NCBI RefSeq assembly: GCF_021347895.1
Contig: NC_067120.1
Span: 16,725,361 to 16,789,360 of the forward strand
DNA length: 64,000 nucleotides
Direction: 5' to 3'
Origin: Acanthochromis polyacanthus
Taxonomy: Eukaryota > Chordata > Actinopteri > Pomacentridae
The notes under the pieces are model-generated. The model was given only the letters and a program-made list of their open reading frames with translations, did no database searches and was not told where the DNA came from. This document shows positions 11,999 through 23,909 of this stretch, in pieces. Position numbers and translations under genes: made by a program. Positions within the stretch are counted from its first letter, which is position 1, and each line of letters opens with the position of its first letter.

Positions 11999-14900
11999 CA
12001 AAGAACACTGCACATGTCTTTTAAAAACCTCCTGTGGTGAACATCAGGGTGTTTTGGGCTTAATAGGCTTTTCCGTATTCTAAGAGACACATCATGAGCG
12101 AAAATAAGCAGCAAACACCATTAGCTTAGCATTTCCACCATAAAAAAATGCAGTACTGACAACATTATCAAAAACCTGGATTCAGAAATAAAAGGTTTCA
12201 TATGTAACAAACCAAACCTTGTGATTATGCAAGGTGGGGTTTTCTGTATCATCATGCCTCTTCAGAATCTGTTCCAACATGTGTAGTTGAAGAACTCCTA
12301 TGACATAACTTGCCACTGTGTAGCGTGGAGTAGTTTTACAGTGTTTTGAGAGTTTTAGGTGAGCTGGTGTGCTCAAGCTGCAGCGAGGGCTGGAGAGGTC
12401 GGGACTTCACTGACCTACATATTTTAGAAAAAGCAACAATGTAGTTACATCTAAGCCATCTTAAGGCAGAAAGGGATTGATTCAACTTCTAAATTTGTAA
12501 ATGTGATCCACAGAGATGAGCGTTTAGGGGTTTAATTACCCAGAGAGGGAGTTTGAGATGAAAACAAATTTAAAATGTGAAAGAGTAAGAAGCAGCTGCT
12601 GCTTTGTCTATATTTCCATGGACTAAGCAGGTTTGACTAGAGTCTTCAAAATATGACTTCACCACAAGAGAACGTGGCTTGATGTCTTATTATTTTGGCA
12701 TATCGATTTATAGGCTCACTGTTAGGACTTCTGGACCACGCTGAGTGAGAAAACAGCATCCAAGCTCATTCTTGGCTTCCTAAATCATGCTTTGACACAC
12801 TATTCAAAATCAAGGTTCACTCATCACACACTCTGAGAGTTGACGTTGTTTTGTGCAACTATATTCTCCAAGGTCAAGGAGGAACTTTTGTATTTAAACT
12901 CATTCATGTTTACATTCCATGTTTGAATACATTGTGTGTATGTGTCCTTCATTGCACCCTTATCCTGAATGTATGAATGCATCCTCGAGTGTGTTGAATG
13001 CATTTCCTTCCTCCCCAAAGCATTTGCAAAACCTTTTCTAGTTACTTCTTATGGCATGTTACCGCCACCGCCTGCTAATCAAAGAAACTGCATTAAACTG
13101 AAATAGTGTTTGTCCTACAAACTCACATTGCTGCTTATGACTGTGGTCGCGTTTGGACCTCTAGAACACAAGATATGTCCAAAGTATCGCTCTCTCGGTC
13201 ACACACATACTCCAGTAATGTCTGTTATTTTTGGAGCGCAGATATTTATGGCAAAGAAAAGCATCTTGAAAGTCAGTTTTCCATCCACCTTCATCTTACT
13301 AAACCATCTGCCAGTGGCTGTTTGGGCCTAAAGAATAGCAGCTCTCTTCCTGTCCTGTGACGCAAAGCAACATCCACTGTAGACTCTGGCGCCTGATGTC
13401 AGCGGATCATCTGGAAACCAGTCTGATCTACTAAATGTTTCACAATTAAATAGATTTTGGGAACATACACCAACTATAAATTATAAACTCATCTTCATTA
13501 GCTAGTTGATCTTATGTGACTACTATGGGATATTACACCATTCCTAAGAACAAAAGTCAGTGCTTTCTTTCTTTAGATGACTTAACATATTTGCTTGCAT
13601 AAATTTTAGAAAAGGCAAAGAAAGATTTTTTTAAAAACATCTCCGTTTTACCTGTTTGTGATGAGGAGGGAAATGAAATGATTCTTCTCTTTAACAAATA
13701 ACATGGTGTGAACTGTACAAGTAGTACTGAAAGCTATAGTGTATCACTTTTTTTTTTTTGGAAATGGCATGTTGTGGAACCATTTCCTCACAAATTCAAA
13801 GTTGATGATACAAAGGGTAGTACTTGTAACCAACAAGCAAACACAATTTTGTACTTTGTCCTCAACATGTGAGTGTTTTTACACCTAAAATAGCTTGATA
13901 TTTGACTGGGAACAGCAGATGATGGTTTTACCTAACCAAAGAAAATTTTCTATTTTTTGATAAGTTGGGAAAAATCACATGGCACAAATGTTCATGTGAT
14001 CAGTGAATTTGTTTTAATGCCTCTAAAATCAACATATGTGAATAACCTCAGAAACAACCCAGACTGTGACCATAAACTTGCAAGGAAAAGTGTTGTTTAC
14101 AACAGAGTAAGTAAGGCGGCAACACAGACAAACGGTCAAGGCAGACTGCCCCCTGTGGAGCATCCGACCATCCCCAGCTTTACTCTGATGGCACAGACGG
14201 GAAAAGAATCTGGGCTTCTAACACCCATAAATCACACATCTTCACAGTTCGGCAGCAGCAGCACCTTTGATTGTGGTCTCTGTCAGCTGTGATGTTATTT
14301 CCTCATTGTATCATACAAAAAATGCTATATGTAAGTTAGTTTTTTTCTGATGGAAAATACAACCACAGCAACATTTACAAACACAAGAAGGTTCTTGGTT
14401 CACTAAAAAACAAAGGTCAGAGGATTTTTCTGGAAGATTTTCAGTGCTCTGGCTACATCTGCTGGTCAAAAGCTAAAATAACAGGCTACCAATAAACCTG
14501 ACATTATGATCAACTTTGACTACGGGGCGAACTCTTTATGTCTATGTACTGTATATTTGGCAAATATTTCTCTTTTGTGTGAGATCGGTGCTAATTAACA
14601 AATTTTGAATGCATTCAAAAAATTCAAATTTTGCAATTTAGACTGTTAAGATGAGGCTGACAAACATCAATACCTAAGAGATAAAAAAAATCAAATACTG
14701 TAAGAAAAAATAGTGTTGGAATCATCATCATCAGTAGTATGAATGCAAACAATTTTGATCTCTGTGTCTCCTACTGATGTGTTTACTACATTTTCTGTTT
14801 TCTTTTATTTCAGTGTTGCGCTGTTGTCATGCTCAGAAGACAAACTGCATTCAATTTCAACAATATTGTGGGAATTTTAACAGAAAAAAATAATATGTCA

Positions 14901-15493
14901 GCACAGACGTTTAAGCAATATTAGTGATACCAGTGTTGTAGTATTTCTCGTAGTGGTACTTGCACCAGTCCAGTATCACTGCTGTATCAATGGTGGAGGC
15001 TAACAGCAGTAGCATAGGAGTGGCCATCCAAGTAATGTAAAGTAAAAACCCTGCATTCAAAATATTACATGATCAGAAGTATAGAAATTAAGCTTGAATT
15101 TCTGAAAAAAAAGTGCTCAATGTATCCCGCTTCACAAGATGGCTCTTTTTTCGTCATCTTTTCTTCTACACAGTTGAGTGATACTTTACTTTGAATTAAC
15201 TGGATATTTTACATATACATGTAAATATACAAAGCAATGTTTACTCAAATATGTTTTTGGGCATCTAGTGTGAATTTTGACATTTTAACAGTTTCAGTTT
15301 ATCATATTTTCAAACATAAGTTGAGGTTTGTATTGGATTGTTGTGAGATATATTTTCATGTCTTTTAGAAGATGCCTGAATGATTAAGCCACTTTGAAAA
15401 AAAATCCATCAAAATAATAATAATAATCAAAGTTGAAGTTCATTTGTGTGGACTTTGTGAAGAAAACAGCTGGCCATATGTCAGGCAAAAACA
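11999..15493. other. Intergenic, nothing recognised
   Basis: AT-rich DNA with no gene. The longest plus-strand frame (13957-14292, 111 codons) has no recognisable motif or splice context and is most likely chance. Short homopolymers and an AAT-repeat patch (about 15411-15428) are present. Confidence 0.45.
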
Positions 15494-15502
15494 GGCCTAA
15501 CT

Positions 15503-16067
15503 TAGCCTAGCCGCGCTAGACAACCCACGGCAACGAATTTAATTCTCTGCCAGGGTGGGTCTAGTTACCCTCCATAAGGCTCGAGGTTGGATGCTCCTAA
15601 AACTGGCCGGACGAATCACCATGAAGTGTAGAGTCAGAAGGCGGGCTTAACTAAGTGACGACAGAGGCGCGACGATTCTGACAGAAACAACCGGCGCACA
15701 ATAAACAGTTATCTTTCGACTCGGCTTTGGCCACAGCCCTTAAAGATTTGAAGCTAAAATTCAACTTGAAAGATAAACAAAGGGCGGCACTGAAGTGTTT
15801 CATTGAGAAGAAAGACGTATTTGGACTTATGCCGACGGGATATGGCAAATCCTTAATATACCGGTTGGCTCCGCTGGTTGGGAAGCTAATGGGACTTAGC
15901 CACAATCCGCCGGTGCTCTAGGAACTACGTCAGCCTATTCGTTGCGCTGATTGGTTGTATACCTACCCAATTGCTGCAGAGTGATTTGAAAGACAACCTT
16001 TTAGCCCGCCTCCCTCCCTGTCGAGACCCTTGTGCCTTCAGAACATGGGTCTAGCACGGCTAGGCTA
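15503..16067 (+). mobile_element. Helicase-fragment transposon (family C), copy 1
   Basis: A 565-bp element bounded by inverted repeats: left TAGCCTAGCCGCGCTAGAC, and the complement of the right end TAGCCTAGCCGTGCTAGAC (18 of 19 match). It is flanked by perfect 9-bp duplications GGCCTAACT (15494-15502 and 16068-16076). It has no transposase but carries a piece of a RecQ-like helicase gene in its middle. 9-bp duplications are typical of Mutator-like elements, so it resembles a Pack-MULE; the class is inferred. Confidence 0.85.
15727..15921 (+). pseudogene. RecQ-like helicase fragment inside family C copy 1
   Basis: The frame encodes LKDKQRAALKCFIEKKDVF followed by GLMPTGYGKSLIYRL, the Q-motif-like lead-in and Walker A (motif I) of SF2 RecQ-type helicases. 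It continues to NPPVL and then a TAG. Homology stops there: motifs II-VI (DEAH and so on) are absent, so it cannot be an active helicase. No ATG begins the frame; the first codon given is TTG and the open frame continues upstream. Versus copy 2 it has R for Q and A for V after the P-loop, and the stop. Confidence 0.75.
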
Positions 16068-16076
16068 GGCCTAACT

Positions 16077-16594
16077 AGCAAAATTAAAGAAACTATTTAA
16101 TTTTACCTGAAGCAATCATATGTCGTTGGTTTTGACCGTCGTGAGTCTATAGAGAGATAGATACTGAACCCAAACCCCTGGTCCTGACAAGAACATATCT
16201 AATGATGTGAACTTTACAAAAAAAATGAAATAATTGAGAGAATGGCTCTGAATGAAAGCAGTCAAAAACATTCATAAAGACTCCTTCAAGTGCCATGTCT
16301 GTCGTATGCAAACCTCTTCAGATAAAGCGCTGCTCTCTGTGATCTCTAAACAAACAGGGAAATGTGTTTGCATTGTCACCACAGTCGTCTGAGCATCACA
16401 TTTTATTTAAGGGATAGAATTTGGATGCGGTGCAGACACAAACCTTTGCGATCATCCGCACTCAAACATGAGTTCACCACCTTCAGATTATCCTCTTCTT
16501 CAAGTGTGTGTGGGCGCCATCTGTGTCCATCTGTGAGTCAGTCGTAATGCTGGACTAGCAGGCTGATTACACACACACAGATACACACACACAG

Positions 16595-16629
<35 letters not shown>

Positions 16630-17177
16630 GGCTAGTATGACAAACACATTCTTGAATCCATCTTGACCCTGTCATCACCGCTCTAATCCTGTGAAGAGTA
16701 AGACAGAGCTGAAGGGAGATGATGTGCAGTAAGTGGACAGAAAATAGAAACACTGAACATTAAGTAGAATTACAGTCAGAATACAGTCACTTGTTGACTA
16801 ACACTGCAAAATTATGTAATGTGGAATGGATAAAGAAATAACAGCAACATACTGCATCATTAACACAGATTTATTTCATGCCCTTATCCCTTCGGAGGGT
16901 CAGAGTGGATTCAAGAGGTACACGGTGATGAGCTACAAGCTTTGCTAGAACTCTGTAATAGATATAAAGAAATGTGACACTGTAATTTAAACTGATATAT
17001 CATAGGGACTTCAGTTTTTCTGTATAAACTTACTTCCTCGGGCTCTTATTACATAATGTGCATCCTAAAGCAAAGCTGACCTTAAATGATTCGGTTTTGT
17101 TTTACAGAGTTGTCAGCATTTTATTTCAGATGTCAGGTACTGCCATCCACAGAGCTGCTTCCATCCATCTGCCCAAA
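16077..17177. other. Intergenic, no gene seen
   Basis: No coding signal other than frames through the CA microsatellite. A LINE or Tc1 origin is not evident. Confidence 0.4.
16569..16628. repeat. (CA)n microsatellite with GATA-type interruptions
   Basis: CA repeats broken by two CAGATA units. The minus-strand frame through it is an artefact. Confidence 0.95.
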
Positions 17178-17185
17178 GAAAGTAC

Positions 17186-18330
17186 ACTACATGGACAAAA
17201 TTATGGAGACGCCAAAAAACATTGTATGCAAACAAACAAGCATTACACTGACATGTGAGTCATGAAAGTCCATCCATCCATTATCTATACACCGCTTAAT
17301 CCTCTGTAGGATCATGAGGGGCTGGAGCTCATCCCAGCTGACTTAGGGTGAAGGCAGACGACACCCTGGACAGTCTATCACAGGGTTGCACATAGAGACA
17401 AACAATCTCTATGTTAGAATCACCAGTTCACCTCAGCAGGTTTTTAAACTGTGGGAGAAAGCTGGAGTAGAATGCACAGGGAGAACACACAAACCCTACA
17501 CAGAAAAATCCTGGGAAGATGGAGACCAGAACTGTGGATCTTCTAGCTGTAAGGTGATGGTGCTAACATCGTGCAGCCCGATTCATGAAAGTCTCATTCC
17601 AAATTCATGGCTTTTACAGCCTTCACTCTACTGTGGAAGGCTTTTCACAATACTTTGGAACTTGGCTCCAAGGGATTTGTTCAGCAAAAGGAAAGAATAT
17701 GATCAGACCTTCCTAGCTGATTCATTTCACAGTTCCAACTCATCTCAAAGGTGTTTGATGGGAGTGAGGTGAAGGCTTTTTGCACACTTGTTGGGTTCTT
17801 TCACATAAAACTGAAGTTGCCAAAGCTTGTAACTCCCTTAGTGGAGTCGTAGCTGTCTTAGTGGCCTTCCTTGCTAATCTCTTTCTTGCACGGTCACTCA
17901 GTTTTTCACATTTACTCCTGTGACATATTCCTTTAATTTTTTTAAATGATCAATTTAACTGTACTTCAAGGAATGTTCAGTGATGTGGAAATGTTCCCAT
18001 ATCCATCCAATGACTTCTACTTTTCAGTAACCTTTTCACAGAGTTGGTTAGTGTTCTTTTGTCTTTACGGTTTCATCTTAGCCAGGACCATCTGATTCAT
18101 CAGTGACTGGACCTTTCTAGACAGAGCGTCTTTATACTGCAATCACTTGAGACACATTCACTGCACTCAGATGATCTCCATTTCACTAATTGCATGACTT
18201 CTAGCACTAACTGGCTGCACCTGAGTTGAATTAGATGAGTCACTTTCAAGGAAGGGGAGAATTTCAAGGAAGGGGAAGATTTTTTGTAATTTTCTTTCAA
18301 AAAAAAGTAGAAATACTGACTATGATTCAA
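17186..18330 (+). mobile_element. Decayed DNA transposon (CACTACATGGACAAAA-type), split by a SINE
   Basis: The left end reads CACTACATGGACAAAATTAT, the terminal repeat of a common fish DNA transposon. The interior continues after the SINE with TGTGGAAGGCTTTTCACAA and AAAGGTGTTTGATGGGAGTG, phrases of the same family. The right terminus is not clear (approximate end given). No intact transposase. Confidence 0.55.
17271..17582 (-). mobile_element. tRNA-derived SINE, copy 1
   Basis: Inserted in minus orientation. The plus strand begins with CATCCATCCATTATCTATAC (the 3' tail) and ends in GTGCTAACATCGTGCAGCCC, the complement of a tRNA-like head with an A box (GTTAGCAC). It is flanked by an 11-bp duplication TCATGAAAGTC (17260-17270 and 17583-17593). 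Sister copies lie at 36462-36823, 62731-63070 and, diverged, 58651-58820 and 29040-29225. Confidence 0.8.
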
Positions 18331-19601
18331 TGTTGAACAGCAACAAAAGAGAAAACTGTCAGAGGGAGTGAAGACCTTTCATAGGCACTGTTTGCCAGCT
18401 ATAAGGCAGACTGTCTTTAGAATGGTTCCTAAAAGAAAATTCATGATGACTTTGTTGATACCAGACTCTCAGTTGAAAATAGATTAGTGATGGAAATCTT
18501 GCCTAATTTTAACACTAACATAACACACAACCTAAACACTATATTCAACGCTAATGCTTATGTTGTAACATAGTTTTTTGCTTCACCAGAATACATGTGG
18601 AATGAGTGGATCACTGCTGAATTATCAGTTAACTGCATTTATTTATCATGGGAAAGACAAGAGCCTTATTCAGTGTTCTGGTTAGTATTCGCTATATGAA
18701 TGACTGTATATCCAGAGTGTATCAACTCCTGCATCCAGACTCACAGATCAGCTTGTTGTGTGTAATTAGGTCAGTAGAACTCTTTGCTGGCAAACTCATG
18801 AATTATTGATTGGATATAGTCTGCCAATTTTGGAACTCCTCTTTCATCAGAGTTTATTTGTTTTCTCCGGAGACTCTCTGTATAATGAGTGAGCTCACCA
18901 TTTTAATGGGTGTCTAAGCTCCTAAAGATTGAAGATAATGTGGCTGAGTGCTGTCGAATGGAAATGATAAATTCTAAGCTTGACTTGTAATGTTCAGGGA
19001 GTGGCATGCTGTAGTTTAATGGATCGTCATTTAAAAAAAATCAACCTTTAAAATAACATTTATCGCACATTTCAAATTCACAAACCAGTTTTTTAGAACT
19101 TGTTTAAGACATCAGTTCTTTGCTAATGGTTTTCAATGATCCTTTACATGGTTGGCTTTGAAATTCTACTAATTCATTGAAGGACAGATGTATGGTAGAC
19201 ATGGGGAAACGTGGCTTTGGTCTCAAATTACATTTAGATCATTTTTACCCTCAACTTCTTGTTCCAAAGCAGGAAGTAGTCAAAGACAATTTCTAGCTGA
19301 AGAGGCGCATATGATTGTTTGTGAGATGTTTGGATGGGTGCACTCAGTAAAAGATTCATATCAAGCATCCAGTCATCACAATCCTTTTATTGTCCATAAA
19401 CAAATAGAAATTGTTCAAATGTAACCACAAGCACTAGATACTGTTATCGATGTTTACACGGTTCATTAAGAACATTCTGTCATTATAGTGATAAAATCAG
19501 TGGAGGCAGTTTAGCAAAAGATGAGATTCCCAAGAGAATGAAAACATCACTTCTCGAATCTGTTTTTCATGTAAAATGTTACGCTTTCAATACACACACA
19601 C

Positions 19602-19678
<77 letters not shown>

Positions 19679-21103
19679 ATCAAGTAAAATGTCTAAATCC
19701 ACAAAGAGTATGTCTGACAAACAGACCTTAATCTCTATTTTATATGGAGCAATCCAAATTATGTACATGTAGCAAATGAATCTTTTAACGTGATTTTTTT
19801 TTAAAGATATAAAATGTTTTTTGGAGCAATGACCGACCAGCACCAACACCTAATGTTATTTTTAGATCATATTATTCTTACATGGTCCAGTTTCCCCAGT
19901 AAATTAGGGTTTAATTGAATTATTTTGTCATATCATTGGATTATACTGGTGTCTGGTTAACGGTGCAGGAGGCTGGTGGGTTTTGTGGCAAATAACAGGG
20001 AAGTCATTTGAGGGCACAAGACTTAGCTGATATGGTGAGAAGCACGGATTATAAACTGAAGTGCATGTAAAGAATCAGCAACACAATCATGAGGTAATAA
20101 TATCTTCATGGCAGTGTCTCTTGTGATAATAGGACTATAATACCAAACATTTGCACTTCTTTTTCTAAGCAGACATCGGCCAACTCTCAGTAAACTCACA
20201 CAGAACGTGACTTGTGAGTGTCCAAATGGCAACATTTCTTCTCCAGTGAACCTTTGACCCGAACAGATTTGTCTCACCAGCTGAGTCAGAGCCACAATTT
20301 ATCCTTCTATCATTACAAGAACGGTGCTTTAGAAAAGTCATTCTTATGCTTCACCTTTTACCGCTGCTGCTCCAGGAACAGAACGAAGCCTTTGAATCTG
20401 ATCTGTGGGTTTGCTGGTCTGCAGACTGTAGCATTGTATAACAGATCATTTCATATGGTTTACTTCTCCAAAATGCAAGCTCTGAGTGTGTTTGCAAGTT
20501 CATGATGTCTGGAACCACATCCTGGTGGTTTGGCTTAGCGCCCAGCCAATCACGCTGCCACTGATTCCCCAACTGCAAAAATTATGAAATAAAAGAACTA
20601 CCAAAGAAACAACAAATATAAAATGGCATGTGATATTAAAGAGCAACAAAAAAAAACAGCCAGATGAGTCATATTTGCAGATATATTTCTGGTTTCAACT
20701 GAATTATTGTGGTGAATGTGGCTCTTTTGTTAGACTTTCTGTTTGATGTTTTACGTTAGTTGGCCTGATGCCATTCATTTTGTAACTATAGTGAGGATAT
20801 GAAGCTGTCACAATCATTGACATTACATCTTTGAAATATACTTAAATATACGTTTTTTTGGATTGGGCTGGCTGTAATTTACCTCTCTGCTCTATTTGTT
20901 TTTACTGGCAGCTGCTCTTTGACTATATATTATTACCAGTATTGTTACATGATTCAGGTCAGATTTCATGCTGTGCAAATTGCTTGTTTTGTTTCTTCTC
21001 TATCACTGCTGGGCTCCTCACTCTTCCTTATTGAGAGAGGGTTTTCATCAGGTACAAGTACAGAGAGCGTGCCAAAGTCAGCTGACTGCACACAATGTCT
21101 TCC
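18331..21103. other. Intergenic, nothing recognised
   Basis: No gene, no element ends. The only marked feature is the compound microsatellite at 19591-19676. Several frames of 75-100 codons on both strands lack any motif and overlap each other, as expected by chance. Confidence 0.45.
19591..19676. repeat. Compound (CA)n-(TA)n-(TG)n microsatellite
   Basis: ACACACACA, then about eight TA units, then about 28 TG units. CA on one side of TA and TG on the other makes the junction self-complementary, so it could extrude as a hairpin. Confidence 0.95.
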
Positions 21104-21183
21104 TGTGTGCGTGTGTGTGTGTGTGTGTGTGGGGGGATGCGTGTGTGCATGTGTGTGTGTGTGTGTGTGTGGGGGGGGGGGGG
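21104..21183. repeat. (GT)n microsatellite with two G runs
   Basis: Two GT arrays split by GGGGGGATGC and ended by a 13-base G run. Long frames across it on both strands are repeat artefacts. Confidence 0.95.
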
Positions 21184-21467
21184 TAAGAGGGATACAGAGA
21201 GGGACAGAGTAAGACTATTATTCTGCAGTGTTCCTCCTTATCAGGACATACAAATTGTACCACTCCAGGTATTCTTTTGCGGTCTGAGTGAGGTAATGTG
21301 ACCATAGTTTGGGGATTTTTGTGGCTGTGATCATATCTAGCTGATGTAAGGGGACCATTTGTGCTCTTCAGCAGCTCCAGAAACACACTCTGTTTCATCA
21401 GATAAGCACTTTGTGGCTTTTCTAAACTCATGAGAATAATTGTTTTTGAATTAATGACCTGTTTCTT

Positions 21468-22041
21468 TAGCCTAACCGTGCTAGACAACCCACGGCAACG
21501 AATTTAATTCTCTGCCAGGGTGGGTCTAGTTACCCTCCAAGAGGCTCGAGGCTGGATTGTCCTAAAACTGGCCGGACGAATCACCATGAAGTGTAGAGTC
21601 AGAAGGCGGGCGTAACTAAGTGACGACAGAGGCGCGACGATTCTGACAGAAACAACCAGCGCACAATAAACAGTTATCTTTCGACTCAACTTTGGCCACA
21701 GCCCTTAAAGATTTGAAGCTAAAATTCAACTTGAAAGATAAACAAAGGACGGCACTGAAGTGTTTCATTGAGAAGAAAGACGTATTTGGACTTATGCCGA
21801 CGGGATATGGCAAATCCTTAATATACCAGTTGGTTCCGCTGGTTGGGAAGCTAATGGGACTTAGCCACAATCCGCCGGTGCTCTTGGAACTCCGTCAGCC
21901 TATTCGTTGCGCTGATTGGTTGTATACCTACCCAATTGCTGCAGAGTGATTTGAAAGACAACCTTTTAGCCCGCCTCCCTCCCTGTCGAGCGGTCCTAGA
22001 CCCTTGTGCCTTCAGAACATGGATCTAGCGCGGCTAGGCTA
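21468..22041 (+). mobile_element. Helicase-fragment transposon (family C), copy 2
   Basis: A 574-bp second copy in the same orientation as copy 1, 5.4 kb away. Left end TAGCCTAACCGTGCTAGAC; complement of the right end TAGCCTAGCCGCGCTAGATC. It is flanked by perfect 9-bp duplications CTGTTTCTT (21459-21467 and 22042-22050). The target sequence differs from copy 1, so the two are independent insertions, not a segmental duplication. Confidence 0.88.
21692..21949 (+). pseudogene. RecQ-like helicase fragment inside family C copy 2
   Basis: Same fragment as copy 1, with Walker A as GLMPTGYGKSLIYQL. The TAG of copy 1 is a sense codon here, so the frame runs on through a non-homologous tail to a TGA near the element's right inverted repeat. 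All helicase motifs after motif I are missing. It is either a captured host gene piece or the relic of a helicase once encoded by an autonomous partner. Confidence 0.75.
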
Positions 22042-22589
22042 CTGTTTCTTCTGTCTGGGATCTGAATCCAGCTGACAAACAAGGCTAAATACTACAGATA
22101 TTCAGATGTTCTCTGTGGTCCAAATGACCCCATGCATGAGTAACATCACTGTGTAGAATATCATGTTAAAGGAATCTAAAACACAACAGCACAGTTTGAT
22201 ATATTTTCATATTTTAATTTAAAACAATGCTGTCATTTTTTCCATATTGCCACCTTGAGGCCAGTTTGTGACCAAGGCTGGGACAGCTTCTTAAATACTG
22301 ATGTTAACTGCAGTCCTATAAAAATATTGTACACTTGATCCTCTTTGAACCACTTCCCATGGATGAAAGTGAAATTTTGTAGTCATTTTAATAATTGAAA
22401 TAGGATTTAAAATACACAGCATTCAACAAGTCAGTATGTCTCTACATTTATCACACCTACAAATCTAAAAACTTGTACTTAGGGGTTTTAGATTAGGTGG
22501 CAATGATGGTGGAACCTGTTTTATTTAAACATTCAACTTCTGGATTTCTTTGTTATTAAAGAGTGTTGTGTTATCCTGTCAAGGTAAGA

Positions 22590-23415
22590 GTTCTGTAAGG
22601 CCTTAAGAAAAAGGTTGCAAATGCCTGAGTCTGGAAACAGATTTAAAAACATCTACCAATTATTTGAGATAAATCTTCATAGTAGAAAAAAAAACACTGT
22701 ACAAGTGGTGTAGATTTCAAAAGACTGCAAGTTTGCCCAGAACTGGCTGCCTAGGAATTCAACCTATCACCAGACTGTTTGATGTAAAAAGTCTGAAAGA
22801 ACCCAAACTTTAATCTGAAAGTAAATCTGCAACCATTGGTATCATAGTGCTGCATCGAAAATAAAAAATAAAATATTATACATTTGACCTGCATGGGAGG
22901 TTTACCAGGAAATGACATTCAAAAAGAGCCTTAGTTACTCTAAGGCTCTTTTTGGAACACATGTTCCCAATGAACATACAGGCAAGGAGAAGGCCTTTTG
23001 GAATAATGTGCTCTGGTAGCTCTGATAGATGGATCAAAGATAAATTTACTTGCCAAAGATAGCTATTCAGGAGAAGAACTTTAAAAAAAAACTATGAATC
23101 AAGGTGGTGGAAATGTTATGATGAGTGGCTATGTCGCTGCATGCAGTCATCAAATCAACTATGAATTCTGCATCCTATCAAAGAATGCTTTGTGAGGCAA
23201 TCCATCTGAAAGCTGAAGATGAACTGAAAGTGGACCTTTTAACAGGATAATGATCCTAAACACACTAGTAAATCTACCAAGGCATGACTCAAATAGAATA
23301 AATTAAAGGCTATGGAAGGGCCTGGGCAAAGTCCAGATTGGAATAGGGTATTGTGTGAAAGAAAACCCCCAAACATCTTACAACTAAAGACATTTTGTAG
23401 GAGTGGTTAAAAAAT
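22590..23415 (+). pseudogene. Degenerate Tc1-like transposase
   Basis: The plus strand preserves Tc1-like transposase phrases out of frame: a helix-turn-helix lead-in near 22623-22680 (GCCTGAGTCTGGAAACAGAT) and the catalytic-domain 3' part near 23220-23345 (AGGATAATGATCCTAAACAC; GCCTGGGCAAAGTCCAGATT, the counterpart of the QSPDLNP region). Frameshifts and stops are numerous, so it is inactive. It is related to the minus-strand relic at 59040-59960. Confidence 0.65.
22921..22953. repeat. Perfect 14-bp hairpin
   Basis: AAAAAGAGCCTTAG, a 5-base loop, then CTAAGGCTCTTTTT. It lies inside the Tc1 relic. It is most likely a local palindrome of the old element. Confidence 0.7.
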
Positions 23416-23908
23416 GTAGTATTCCCAAATTAGTACAGTGGTGGACAAATATGCAAAAATGAATAAAATAAGCTATTGTTGCTAAAGGGGGCAACACTAG
23501 CTAAGCAGAATCCTCAGAAGAACTATTGTGCTGCTTCTATTTAAATTTCTGTAAATCAAATTGCAGCAAATTCTGCACTTGGTTGTGTTCAGCATCAAAA
23601 ATTATCCCAGGTCCAACCATCAAAATATGTGAAATAAACCAAAAATTTCCATGGGATGTACTTCATTTTTCAGATACATTACAAGAGAGGAAAGGAAACA
23701 ATTAGAAAAAAGAAAAATAGGATTGGGGGATTAAAAATAAGGAAATACAAAGTCAGAGCTGTCATCAAGTAGTGATTTTAAAAAAGCTACTTAATGGATT
23801 TTAAATGCACCATTTGCTAACACTGAACCCCGATGAAGACTATCTTGGCTTACTTGTGTTAATAAAGGGTTTTTGTACAGTATTTGAGTTATGGTTAGAA
23901 AGTAATTC
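23416..23908. other. Intergenic, nothing recognised
   Basis: AT-rich flank of the Tc1 relic; GTACAGTGGTGGACAAATAT near 23436 may be its terminal part. Confidence 0.35.
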
Positions 23909-23909
23909 A

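Noticed and set aside
13957..14292. 111-codon plus-strand frame
   Set aside because: No recognisable domain, no splice partners, and composition like its surroundings; consistent with chance.
15494..22050. Segmental duplication as the explanation for the two helicase-fragment elements
   Set aside because: Similarity stops exactly at the inverted ends, and the 9-bp flanks differ between copies, which requires independent transposition.
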